From: Chryseobacterium sp. 18061
Lineage (GTDB): Bacteria; Pseudomonadota; Gammaproteobacteria; Enterobacterales; Enterobacteriaceae
Assembly (NCBI GenBank): GCA_902706205.1
Contig: CACSKA010000011.1
Span: forward strand, 62,001-126,000
Direction of reading: 5' to 3'
DNA: 64,000 nucleotides
Part shown: piece by piece, positions 34,465 through 42,654 of the stretch
How positions within the stretch are numbered: the stretch's first letter is position 1
Layout: each line of letters starts with the position of its first letter
Notes under the pieces: generated by a model
Database searches by the model: none
What the model saw: the letters and a program-made list of their open reading frames with translations, nothing else
What the model was told of the DNA's origin: nothing
Translations under genes and position numbers: made by a program

Positions 34465-35394
34465 ATGACGCAATTTGCATTTGTGTTCCCGGGACAGGGC
34501 TCTCAGACCGTAGGCATGTTGGCTGAGTTGGCTGCAACCTATCCGGTTATTGAAGAAACATTCGCGGAAGCTTCTGCGGTGCTGGGCTATGATCTGTGGG
34601 CGTTGACCCAACAGGGTCCGGCAGAAGAACTGAACAAAACTTGGCAGACTCAGCCAGCGCTGTTGACCGCGTCTGTTGCACTGTTCCGTGTCTGGCAACA
34701 GCAGGGCGGTAAAGCGCCAGCGCTGATGGCCGGTCACAGCCTCGGTGAATATTCTGCGTTGGTGTGTGCGGGCGTGATTCGCTTCGCTGATGCTGTGCGT
34801 CTGGTTGAACTGCGTGGCAAATTCATGCAGGAAGCCGTCCCAGCAGGCACCGGTGGCATGTCTGCCATTATCGGTCTGGACGATGCATCTATCGCTAAAG
34901 CCTGCGAAGAGTCTGCTGAAGGGCAGGTGGTATCCCCAGTGAACTTTAACTCACCGGGCCAGGTGGTTATCGCGGGCCATAAAGAAGCCGTTGAACGTGC
35001 CGGTGCCGCGTGTAAAGCTGCTGGCGCAAAACGCGCACTGCCGCTGCCGGTCAGCGTCCCGTCTCACTGTGCGTTGATGGAGCCTGCAGCAGAGAAACTC
35101 GCTACAGAACTGGCGAACATCACCTTCAATGCGCCGCAGATTCCCGTTATCAATAACGTGGATGTGAAGTGCGAAACTAACGCAGATGCTATTCGCGATG
35201 CGCTGGTGCGTCAGCTTTATAGCCCAGTACAGTGGACCAAAACCGTTGAGTTTATGGCGTCCCAGGGCACAGAACACTTGTATGAAGTCGGCCCGGGTAA
35301 AGTCCTCACCGGCCTGACGAAACGTATTGTTGACACCCTGACTGCCTCGGCCATTAACGAGCCGGCGGCGATGTCAGCGGCGCTTGAGCAATAA
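34465..35394 (+). CDS. fabD: Malonyl-CoA:ACP transacylase FabD
   Basis: Moves malonyl groups from CoA to ACP. The 309-aa product equals the E. coli length. The nucleophilic Ser92 lies in GHSLGEYSAL, the Gln of the N-terminal FPGQGSQ loop forms the oxyanion hole, and the conserved catalytic His201 is in VPSHCALM. It is followed 19 bases later by fabG, in the standard fab cluster order. Confidence 0.96.
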   Translation: MTQFAFVFPGQGSQTVGMLAELAATYPVIEETFAEASAVLGYDLWALTQQGPAEELNKTWQTQPALLTASVALFRVWQQQGGKAPALMAGHSLGEYSALVCAGVIRFADAVRLVELRGKFMQEAVPAGTGGMSAIIGLDDASIAKACEESAEGQVVSPVNFNSPGQVVIAGHKEAVERAGAACKAAGAKRALPLPVSVPSHCALMEPAAEKLATELANITFNAPQIPVINNVDVKCETNADAIRDALVRQLYSPVQWTKTVEFMASQGTEHLYEVGPGKVLTGLTKRIVDTLTASAINEPAAMSAALEQ

Positions 35395-35413
35395 GAAGAG
35401 GAAGAGCAAAACC

Positions 35414-36148
35414 ATGAGTTTTGAAGGAAAAGTTGCACTGGTTACCGGTGCAAGTCGCGGCATTGGCCGCGCTATCGCTGAAACACTCGTTGCCCGTGGC
35501 GCGAAAGTTATCGGTACTGCCACTAGCGAAAGCGGTGCTCAGGCCATCAGTGATTATTTGGGTGCAAACGGTAAAGGTCTGATGTTGAATGTGACCGACC
35601 CTGCATCTATCGAATCTGTTCTGGGAAATATTCGCGCAGAATTTGGCGAAGTGGATATTCTGGTTAATAATGCCGGGATCACTCGCGATAACCTGTTAAT
35701 GCGAATGAAAGATGATGAGTGGAACGACATTCTCGAAACCAACCTGTCATCCGTTTTCCGTCTGTCAAAAGCGGTAATGCGCGCTATGATGAAAAAGCGT
35801 CATGGTCGTATTATCACTATCGGTTCTGTGGTTGGTACCATGGGAAATGCTGGTCAGGCCAACTACGCTGCGGCGAAAGCGGGTTTGATTGGTTTCAGTA
35901 AATCGCTGGCGCGTGAAGTTGCGTCTCGCGGTATTACTGTGAACGTTGTTGCTCCGGGCTTCATTGAAACGGACATGACGCGTGCGCTTTCTGATGATCA
36001 GCGTGCGGGTATTCTGGCGCAAGTTCCAGCAGGTCGCCTTGGCGATGCAAAAGAAATCGCGAGTGCGGTTGCATTTTTAGCTTCTGACGAAGCGGGTTAC
36101 ATCTCTGGTGAAACCCTGCACGTCAACGGCGGAATGTACATGGTCTGA
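35414..36148 (+). CDS. fabG: 3-oxoacyl-ACP reductase FabG
   Basis: NADPH-dependent reductase, second step of each fatty-acid elongation round. The 244-aa product matches E. coli. The cofactor motif TGASRGIGRA starts at residue 12. The Ser138, Tyr151 and Lys155 triad is in GSVVGTMGNAGQANYAAAKAG. The ATG at 35414 follows GAAGAGCAAACC; an in-frame start at 35384 overlapping fabD is not conserved. Confidence 0.96.
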   Translation: MSFEGKVALVTGASRGIGRAIAETLVARGAKVIGTATSESGAQAISDYLGANGKGLMLNVTDPASIESVLGNIRAEFGEVDILVNNAGITRDNLLMRMKDDEWNDILETNLSSVFRLSKAVMRAMMKKRHGRIITIGSVVGTMGNAGQANYAAAKAGLIGFSKSLAREVASRGITVNVVAPGFIETDMTRALSDDQRAGILAQVPAGRLGDAKEIASAVAFLASDEAGYISGETLHVNGGMYMV

Positions 36149-36285
36149 CCGTAGTTTGCACAAAATGCTCAGGATCCGCGCAGTCTGTGCGCTTCTGAGT
36201 AATATTAGGTGCAAAATGATTTGCGTTATTAGGGCAAACACCCTCAAAATAGCGTAAAATCGTGGTATGACCTGCCGGGATTTAG

Positions 36286-36313
36286 TTGCAAATTTTTCAA
36301 CATTTTATACACT
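36286..36313 (+). promoter_or_regulatory. acpP promoter
   Basis: TTGCAA (36286-36291), 16 bases, then TACACT (36308-36313) lie about 45 bases before the acpP ATG. The leader contains a small hairpin (CGC-GAAA-GCG). In E. coli acpP is one of the most abundantly transcribed genes and has its own promoter here. Confidence 0.6.
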
Positions 36314-36358
36314 ACGAAAACCATCGCGAAAGCGAGTTTTGATAGGAAATTTAAGAGT

Positions 36359-36595
36359 ATGAGCACTATCGAAGAACGCGTTAAGAAAATTATCGGCGAA
36401 CAGCTGGGCGTTAAGCAGGAAGAAGTTACCAACAATGCTTCCTTCGTTGAAGACCTGGGCGCTGATTCTCTTGACACCGTTGAGCTGGTAATGGCTCTGG
36501 AAGAAGAGTTTGATACTGAGATTCCGGACGAAGAAGCTGAGAAAATCACCACCGTTCAGGCTGCCATTGATTACATCAACGGTCACCAGGCGTAA
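36359..36595 (+). CDS. acpP: Acyl carrier protein AcpP
   Basis: Carries growing acyl chains on a 4'-phosphopantetheine arm. The 78-aa, strongly acidic product equals E. coli ACP. The arm attaches to the Ser of GADSLD (residue 37 counting Met). The acidic helix II ([14 protein letters not shown]) is the docking face for partner enzymes. It has its own promoter and is followed by a terminator that allows partial read-through to fabF. Confidence 0.98.
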
Positions 36596-36606
36596 GTGAA
36601 CATCTC

Positions 36607-36642
36607 CAGGCGGTCATTCGACCGCCTGAGTTTTATCTTTTT
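36607..36642 (+). terminator. Terminator after acpP
   Basis: CAGGCGGTC, ATTC and GACCGCCTG form a 9-bp stem. TTTTATCTTTTTG follows. It stands between the very highly expressed acpP and the less expressed fabF. Confidence 0.82.
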
Positions 36643-36683
36643 GTCCCGCATCTCTCTTTTTTATCCCTCCCTGGAGGACAAGC

Positions 36684-37925
36684 GTGTCTAAGCGTCGTGT
36701 AGTTGTGACCGGACTTGGCATGTTGTCTCCTGTCGGCAATACCGTAGAGTCCACCTGGAAAGCTCTTCTTGCCGGTCAGAGCGGCATCAGCCTAATCGAC
36801 CATTTCGATACTACCGCCTATGCAACGAAATTTGCTGGCTTAGTAAAGGATTTTAACTGTGAAGACATTATCTCGCGCAAAGAACAGCGCAAGATGGATG
36901 CCTTTATTCAATATGGAATTGTCGCTGGCGTACAGGCCATGCAGGATTCTGGCCTTGAAGTGACGGAAGAGAATGCCTCGCGTATCGGTGCTGCTATCGG
37001 CTCCGGCATCGGCGGACTCGGCTTAATCGAAGAAAACCACAGTTCATTGGTGAAAGGCGGCCCACGTAAAATCAGCCCCTTCTTCGTACCGTCCACAATT
37101 GTTAACATGGTGGCCGGTCATCTGACCATCATGTTCGGCCTCCGCGGCCCAAGTATTTCCATCGCCACGGCGTGCACCTCAGGTGTACACAATATCGGTC
37201 ATGCGGCACGAATGATTGCCTATAACGATGCTGATGCCATGCTGGCGGGCGGTGCTGAAAAAGCGAGTACACCTCTGGGTGTTGGCGGTTTCGGTGCAGC
37301 GCGCGCGCTGTCGACCCGCAATGACAACCCGCAGGCGGCAAGCCGTCCGTGGGATAAAGACCGCGATGGTTTCGTGCTCGGTGACGGCGCTGGTATCATT
37401 ATGCTCGAAGAGTACGAGCACGCGAAAAAACGCGGCGCGAAGATTTACGCAGAGATCGTCGGTTTTGGTATGAGCAGCGATGCCTACCATATGACGTCGC
37501 CGCCGGAAAATGGCGCAGGTGCAGCACTCGCAATGGTTAACGCCATTCGCGATGCAGGCCTCGAACCAGGCCAGATTGGCTACGTCAACGCACACGGCAC
37601 CTCCACCCCTGCGGGCGATATTGCCGAAGCGCAGGCAGTGAAATCCGTGTTTGGCGATGCAGCAAGCCGTATCATGGTGAGCTCAACCAAATCCATGACC
37701 GGCCACCTGCTTGGTGCTGCGGGCGCGGTTGAATCGATCTATTCGATTCTGGCCCTTCGCGATCAGGCTGTTCCGCCAACCATCAACCTGGATAACCCGG
37801 AAGATGGCTGTGACCTGGACTTCGTCCCGCACGAAGCGCGTCAGGTCAGCGGTATGGAGTACACCTTGTGTAACTCCTTCGGCTTTGGCGGCACCAACGG
37901 ATCGCTTATCTTTAAAAAGGTTTGA
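36684..37925 (+). CDS. fabF: 3-oxoacyl-ACP synthase II FabF
   Basis: Elongating condensing enzyme, needed for cis-vaccenate synthesis and temperature control of fluidity. The 413-aa product equals E. coli FabF. It starts at GTG 36684 behind a CTGGAGGAC ribosome site. The active Cys is in ATACTSGVHN (near residue 164), the two His in NAHGTSTPAGD and SMTGHLLGAAG. It ends ahead of a terminator, then pabC follows. Confidence 0.96.
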   Translation: MSKRRVVVTGLGMLSPVGNTVESTWKALLAGQSGISLIDHFDTTAYATKFAGLVKDFNCEDIISRKEQRKMDAFIQYGIVAGVQAMQDSGLEVTEENASRIGAAIGSGIGGLGLIEENHSSLVKGGPRKISPFFVPSTIVNMVAGHLTIMFGLRGPSISIATACTSGVHNIGHAARMIAYNDADAMLAGGAEKASTPLGVGGFGAARALSTRNDNPQAASRPWDKDRDGFVLGDGAGIIMLEEYEHAKKRGAKIYAEIVGFGMSSDAYHMTSPPENGAGAALAMVNAIRDAGLEPGQIGYVNAHGTSTPAGDIAEAQAVKSVFGDAASRIMVSSTKSMTGHLLGAAGAVESIYSILALRDQAVPPTINLDNPEDGCDLDFVPHEARQVSGMEYTLCNSFGFGGTNGSLIFKKV

Positions 37926-37943
37926 TTATCCGTTTGCATTGAT

Positions 37944-37972
37944 AAAGGCCTGCATCGCAGGCCTTTTCTTTA
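37944..37972 (+). terminator. Terminator after fabF
   Basis: AAAGGCCTGC, ATC and GCAGGCCTTT form a 10-bp stem with a T-rich tail (TCTTT). It lies between fabF and pabC. Confidence 0.8.
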
Positions 37973-38038
37973 AGGTTTCTCCTCTTGAGATCTCACGTTC
38001 CCCCTGCCAGACTAACGGGCCACTGATAAGGAGCCGCT

Positions 38039-38854
38039 ATGTTCTTGATTAACGGTGTGGAACAGGACTCACTCCCGGCCAACGATCGCAGCGTCCAGTA
38101 TGGTGACGGCTGCTTTACAACGGCCCGGATCCAGAACGGTCTTCCCGCATTTTTTGACCAGCACCTACAACGATTGCAGGACACCTGCCGCGCGCTGATG
38201 ATCCCCTTTACCGACTGGGAAACGCTCGGCCAGGAAATGCTTTCTCTGGCGAAATCTCACCTCAATGGCGTGCTTAAAGTCATCATTACCCGTGGGAGTG
38301 GAGGACGAGGGTACAGCCCTACGGCCTGTCAGGCTCCTAACCGCATTCTTTCCGTTTCCCAGGCACCTGCACATTACCCTCGCTGGCAACAGCAGGGGAT
38401 CACGCTATCGCTCAGCCCGGTATGTCTCGGGCGTAATGCCACGCTGGCTGGCCTGAAGCATCTTAACCGCCTTGAGCAGGTGTTGATCCGCACGCATCTT
38501 GAACAGACGAACGCCGATGAAGCGCTGGTCCTTGACAGTGAAGGGTGGGTTACGGAATGCTGTGCGGCTAATTTGTTCTGGCGAGCAGGCGACACCGTGT
38601 TTACGCCGCGTCTCGACCATGCCGGCGTCAACGGCATCATGCGCCAGCATTGTCTTTCCCGGTTGGCACAAAGTCGTTTTCGCGTTGTCGAAATCACTGC
38701 AAGGGAAGACGCTGTGCGTAAGGCAGATGAAGTCCTTATTTGTAATGCGCTAATGCCCGTCGTTCCTGTGAATCAGTATGCGGACACTCGCTATCTTTCA
38801 CGCGAGCTGTTCGAATTTTTGGCCCCACTTTGTGAGCAGTCGATTAAGTCATGA
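38039..38854 (+). CDS. pabC: Aminodeoxychorismate lyase PabC
   Basis: PLP enzyme that converts aminodeoxychorismate to p-aminobenzoate and pyruvate for folate. The 271-aa product is close to E. coli (269). It is a class IV aminotransferase fold with the PLP-binding Lys in GLKHLNRLEQV. The conserved ALVLDSEGWVTE and the C-terminal EVLICNALMPV stretches follow. Its stop overlaps the mltG ATG by 4 bases. Confidence 0.94.
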   Translation: MFLINGVEQDSLPANDRSVQYGDGCFTTARIQNGLPAFFDQHLQRLQDTCRALMIPFTDWETLGQEMLSLAKSHLNGVLKVIITRGSGGRGYSPTACQAPNRILSVSQAPAHYPRWQQQGITLSLSPVCLGRNATLAGLKHLNRLEQVLIRTHLEQTNADEALVLDSEGWVTECCAANLFWRAGDTVFTPRLDHAGVNGIMRQHCLSRLAQSRFRVVEITAREDAVRKADEVLICNALMPVVPVNQYADTRYLSRELFEFLAPLCEQSIKS

Positions 38855-39873
38855 AGAAAATGTTTCGGTTTGTCCTCCTGCTATTGGTTGCGTTTGCGAT
38901 TGCTGCGGGAGTCGGGATGTGGAAAGTCCGCCAGTTGGCGAACAGTAAAATACTCATTAAAGATGAGACCATCTTTACGCTGAAGGCCGGAACCGGACGC
39001 ATGGTACTGGGTGACACTCTTTATGCGGAAAAAGTCATTAACCGTCCACGTGTGTTCCAATGGCTGCTGCGCGTAGAGCCTGAACTATCGCACTTTAAAG
39101 CCGGGACGTATCGTCTGATGCCGGGCATGAACGTGCGCGAAATGCTGCAACTGCTGGCCAGTGGAAAAGAGGCACAGTTCCCGGTCCGCTTTATTGAAGG
39201 GATGCGCGTCAGTGATTACCTCAAAGTGCTGCGTGAAGCCCCGTACGTGAAGCACACGCTGAAAGATGACAGCTACGCCACGCTTGCCGAATCGCTGAAG
39301 CTGGAGCATGCAGACTGGGTGGAAGGCTGGTTCTGGCCCGATACGTGGATGTACACCGCCAATACTACCGATCTGCAAATCCTCAAGCGTGCTCATCTGA
39401 AAATGGTGACTGCGGTAGAAAGCGCGTGGAAAGGGAGGGCGGAAAATCTGCCGTACCAGAATGAAAATCAGCTGATGACGATGGCCTCTATCATCGAGAA
39501 AGAGACTGCCGTAACCGGGGAGCGCGACAAAGTTGCTTCGGTATTTATCAACCGTCTGCGTATCGGTATGCGTCTGCAAACTGACCCGACGGTTATCTAC
39601 GGTATGGGCGAAAGCTATAATGGCAAGTTGAGCCGCAAAGATCTTGAGACGCCAACGGCGTACAATACGTACGTCATTGCCGGAATGCCGCCAGGGCCAA
39701 TCGCTACACCCGGTGAAGCGTCACTCAATGCTGCGGCGCATCCGGCAAAAACGCCTTATCTCTATTTTGTTGCCGACGGCAAAGGCGGGCACACCTTTAA
39801 CACCAATCTTGCGAGTCATAACCGCTCAGTACAGGATTACCTGAAAGCACTTAAGGAAAAAAATGCGCAGTAA
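38851..39873 (+). CDS. mltG: Endolytic transglycosylase MltG (YceG)
   Basis: Inner-membrane enzyme that cuts nascent glycan strands and so helps set their length. The 340-aa product equals E. coli MltG. An N-terminal transmembrane anchor (FVLLLLVAFAIAAGVGMW) is followed by a LysM-like part. The YceG domain holds the catalytic Glu in ASIIEKETAV, with NRLRIGMRLQTDPTVIYG and NTYVIAGMPPGPIA as further signatures. It overlaps pabC by 4 bases and tmk by 11. Confidence 0.95.
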   Translation: MKKMFRFVLLLLVAFAIAAGVGMWKVRQLANSKILIKDETIFTLKAGTGRMVLGDTLYAEKVINRPRVFQWLLRVEPELSHFKAGTYRLMPGMNVREMLQLLASGKEAQFPVRFIEGMRVSDYLKVLREAPYVKHTLKDDSYATLAESLKLEHADWVEGWFWPDTWMYTANTTDLQILKRAHLKMVTAVESAWKGRAENLPYQNENQLMTMASIIEKETAVTGERDKVASVFINRLRIGMRLQTDPTVIYGMGESYNGKLSRKDLETPTAYNTYVIAGMPPGPIATPGEASLNAAAHPAKTPYLYFVADGKGGHTFNTNLASHNRSVQDYLKALKEKNAQ

Positions 39874-40504
39874 GTATATCGTCATCGAAGGCCTGGAAGG
39901 CGCGGGGAAAACCACTGCGCGCAATCTGGTCGTAGAAACCCTCGAGCAGATGGGCGTCCGCGAACTGGTGTTTACCCGTGAACCGGGCGGTACTGTCCTG
40001 GCGGAAAAGCTGCGCAGTCTGGTGCTGGACATTAAATCCGTTGGCGATGAAGTGATCACCGATAAAGCCGAAGTGCTGATGTTTTACGCCGCGCGCGTAC
40101 AGTTGGTTGATACGGTAATTAAACCGGCGCTGGCGGAAGGCAAATGGGTGATTGGCGATCGCCATGACCTCTCCACGCAGGCCTATCAGGGCGGCGGTCG
40201 AGGTATCGATCAGCATTTGCTGACCACGCTGCGTGATGCAGTGCTCGGCGATTTCCGCCCGGACCTGACGCTGTATCTGGACGTTACCCCTGAAGTGGGC
40301 CTGAAACGCGCGCGTGCGCGCGGCGACCTCGATCGCATCGAGCAGGAATCCTTCAATTTCTTCCACCGCACCCGTGACCGCTATCTGGAACTGGCTGCCG
40401 CCGATCCGACCATCTGCACTATCGATGCCACGCAGCCGTTGGAAACCGTGATGCAAAATATTCGCAGTACCCTGGCAGCCTGGGTTGAGGAGCAGGGCGC
40501 ATGA
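39863..40504 (+). CDS. tmk: Thymidylate kinase Tmk
   Basis: Phosphorylates dTMP to dTDP, essential for DNA precursors. The 213-aa product equals E. coli Tmk. The P-loop is GLEGAGKTT at residues 9-17. The DR(H) motif at GDRHDLSTQAYQGGG and the LID region RARARGDLDRIE mark the type II (E. coli-like) enzyme. Its start lies inside the mltG end and its stop overlaps holB by 4 bases. Confidence 0.96.
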   Translation: MRSKYIVIEGLEGAGKTTARNLVVETLEQMGVRELVFTREPGGTVLAEKLRSLVLDIKSVGDEVITDKAEVLMFYAARVQLVDTVIKPALAEGKWVIGDRHDLSTQAYQGGGRGIDQHLLTTLRDAVLGDFRPDLTLYLDVTPEVGLKRARARGDLDRIEQESFNFFHRTRDRYLELAAADPTICTIDATQPLETVMQNIRSTLAAWVEEQGA

Positions 40505-41505
40505 AATGGTATCCGTGGTTGCGGCCACCGTTTGAGGAATTGGTCAGCAGCTACCAGTCCGGACGCGGTCACCACGCGCTATTAGTGCAGGCATTACAGG
40601 GCATGGGTGCGGATGCGCTGGTCTATGCACTGGTGCGCTTCCAGATGTGCCACACGCCCGAAGGGCAGAAGAGTTGCGGGAAATGCCATAGCTGCCAGCT
40701 GATGCAAGCGGGTACGCACCCGGACTATTATCAGCTTGCGCCGGAAAAAGGCAAAAGTACCCTCGGTGTTGACGCGGTGCGTGAAATCACGGAAAAGCTC
40801 TACGAGCACGCTCGCCTCGGCGGCGCGAAAGTGGTGTGGGTCAGCGATGCGGCTTTGCTGACAGAACCTGCCGCCAACGCGTTGCTGAAAACACTGGAAG
40901 AACCACCGGAAAACACTTGGTTCTTCCTGCAATGTGAAGAACCCGCACGGTTACTGCCGACATTACGCAGTCGCTGCCGTCATTTTCATCTGGCTCCTCC
41001 CGCAGAAAATTACGGCATTGCATGGCTTGGTCGTGAAGTGACAACGTCACAAGAGAATTTATTGACCGCATTACGTCTGACGGCCGGAGCACCCGCTGCG
41101 GCGCTGGAACTTCTCGGCGAATCGCGGTTTGCTCCTCGCCAGCAGCTTTGTGCGGCGTTGGATGCTTCGCTACGAAGCGCAGACTGGCTGTCGTTGCTGT
41201 CTGCGCTCAATCATGACAGCGTGGCGGAACGGCTGTACTGGCTGTCATCACTGCTGCTGGATGCGCAAAAAATGCAGCAGGGCATTTCACTGTTGACCAA
41301 TGTGGACGCGTGGGCACTGGTTCAGCGCGTGGCTAACGCGCTTTCTTCGACGCGGTTGCAGGCGATGATCCACGATGCCTGTGCGTGCCGGGAACAACTT
41401 CTCAACGTCACCGGCCTCAATCGTGAGCTGATGCTTAACGATCTGTTATTACGCTGGGAACATTGGCTGAAACCGACAAGCGTGTTGCCCATTCATCACC
41501 TATAA
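40501..41505 (+). CDS. holB: DNA polymerase III delta' subunit HolB
   Basis: Clamp-loader subunit of the replisome, the stator that positions the other AAA+ subunits. The 334-aa product matches E. coli (334). The zinc-binding module has Cys residues in CHTPEGQKSCGKCHSC near residues 50-65. The SRC motif (LPTLRSRCRHF) is intact, while a normal Walker A is lacking, as expected for delta'. It overlaps tmk by 4 bases, and a small tandem repeat follows its stop. Confidence 0.95.
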   Translation: MKWYPWLRPPFEELVSSYQSGRGHHALLVQALQGMGADALVYALVRFQMCHTPEGQKSCGKCHSCQLMQAGTHPDYYQLAPEKGKSTLGVDAVREITEKLYEHARLGGAKVVWVSDAALLTEPAANALLKTLEEPPENTWFFLQCEEPARLLPTLRSRCRHFHLAPPAENYGIAWLGREVTTSQENLLTALRLTAGAPAAALELLGESRFAPRQQLCAALDASLRSADWLSLLSALNHDSVAERLYWLSSLLLDAQKMQQGISLLTNVDAWALVQRVANALSSTRLQAMIHDACACREQLLNVTGLNRELMLNDLLLRWEHWLKPTSVLPIHHL

Positions 41506-41509
41506 ACCG

Positions 41510-41537
41510 TTCACCTGTAAAAATTCACCTGTAAAAG
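41510..41537 (+). repeat. Two-copy 14-base tandem repeat after holB
   Basis: TTCACCTGTAAAAA and TTCACCTGTAAAAG lie head to tail. A degenerate third copy overlaps the holB stop (TTCATCACCTATAAACCG). This looks like local slippage. Confidence 0.75.
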
Positions 41538-41558
41538 AACACCGCTAAGAGAGACATT

Positions 41559-42353
41559 ATGTTTTTAGTCGACTCCCACTGCCACCTCGATGGCCTGGAT
41601 TATCAAACGCTGCATAAGGATCTGGACGATGTGCTGGCAAAAGCTGCCGCGCGTGATGTGAAGTTCTGCCTGGCGGTTGCGACGACGTTGCCAGGATATC
41701 GCGGCATGCGTGAGCTGGTCGGTCAGCGTGACAACGTGGTATTTTCCTGCGGTGTTCACCCGCTGAATCAGGACGAAACCTACGACGTCGAAGAGCTACG
41801 TCGTCTGGCAGCGGAAGAGGGCGTAGTCGCCATGGGCGAGACCGGTCTCGACTATTATTACACGCCGGAAACAAAAGCCCGTCAGCAGGCGTCTTTCGCA
41901 CACCACATCCGCATTGGTCGCGAGCTCAACAAGCCGGTGATTGTCCACACCCGCGATGCGCGGGAAGACACGCTGACAATTCTGCGCGATGAAAAAGTGA
42001 CGGATTGCGGTGGCGTACTACACTGTTTCACTGAGGATACGGAGACGGCAGGAAAACTGCTCGATTTGGGCTTCTACATCTCGTTTTCCGGGATCCTGAC
42101 GTTCCGTAATGCGGAGCAGCTGCGTGAAGCGGCGCGCTATGTTCCGCTGGACCGGATCCTGGTTGAAACAGATTCACCGTATCTGGCACCGGTTCCGCAC
42201 CGGGGGAAAGAGAATCAGCCAGCGATGACGCGCGATGTGGCAGAGTATATGGCCGTACTGAAAGGGGTGTCGCTTGAGAAATTGGCGCAGCAGACCACCG
42301 AAAACTTCGCCTCACTGTTCCATATCGACCCCGCACGCCTGCAATCTGCCTGA
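41559..42353 (+). CDS. ycfH: TatD-family metal-dependent hydrolase YcfH
   Basis: Member of the TatD family of metal-dependent DNases/deaminase-fold hydrolases; its exact substrate is unclear. The 264-aa product matches E. coli YcfH (265). The metal-binding motif VDSHCHLDGLD is at the N-terminus, with VHTRDARED near residue 130, GVLHCFTEDTET near 152 and VETDSPYLAP near 205. It closes the pabC-mltG-tmk-holB-ycfH operon. Confidence 0.94.
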   Translation: MFLVDSHCHLDGLDYQTLHKDLDDVLAKAAARDVKFCLAVATTLPGYRGMRELVGQRDNVVFSCGVHPLNQDETYDVEELRRLAAEEGVVAMGETGLDYYYTPETKARQQASFAHHIRIGRELNKPVIVHTRDAREDTLTILRDEKVTDCGGVLHCFTEDTETAGKLLDLGFYISFSGILTFRNAEQLREAARYVPLDRILVETDSPYLAPVPHRGKENQPAMTRDVAEYMAVLKGVSLEKLAQQTTENFASLFHIDPARLQSA

Positions 42354-42530
42354 TTCGTCAGCTTATTTTAAAGCTCGTAATTAATAATCAAAGCGAGTAA
42401 AGTTCACCGCCGAAAAAAGGGGGTGAACCCATCATTCTGTAACTGGTGGAAACAACTTTTGTAAAATAGTGCAAGGTTTTCCTTGTTTGCTAGCCGAAAC
42501 GTGATGGCTGTCAAACAAAAACAAACTGAA

Positions 42531-42556
42531 TTATTTTACTCTGCGTAATAAATAAA
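42531..42556 (+). promoter_or_regulatory. Mlc operator of ptsG
   Basis: TTATTTTACTCTGCGTAATA and the next six bases form the AT-rich Mlc palindrome (TTATTT...AAATAA), one base different from the remembered E. coli site. Mlc represses ptsG when glucose is absent. Confidence 0.82.
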
Positions 42557-42630
42557 AAGGGCACTTAGATGTCCTGTTCACGGCGTGGTTCTCCCCGCTC
42601 GCCAATGCGTGAAAACGTAAAAAAAAGCAT

Positions 42631-42651
42631 AAATACTCAGGAGCACTCTCA
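42631..42651 (+). promoter_or_regulatory. SgrS small-RNA pairing site on ptsG mRNA
   Basis: The core ATACTCAGGAGCAC, which overlaps the AGGAG ribosome site, is the segment that pairs with SgrS in E. coli during glucose-phosphate stress. The seed complement AUACUCAG is intact, though bases just before it differ (AA in place of CC). Confidence 0.75.
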
Positions 42652-42654
42652 ATT

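Larger units (their letters stand above)
42354..42654 (+). promoter_or_regulatory. ptsG control region
   Basis: This 301-base gap holds no gene but the full ptsG promoter and leader. The block CTGTCAAACAAAAACAAACTG and the downstream Mlc-type operator match the E. coli ptsG promoter as I remember it. CRP sites are expected upstream; I see no perfect CRP palindrome. An SgrS pairing site overlaps the ribosome site. Confidence 0.75.
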
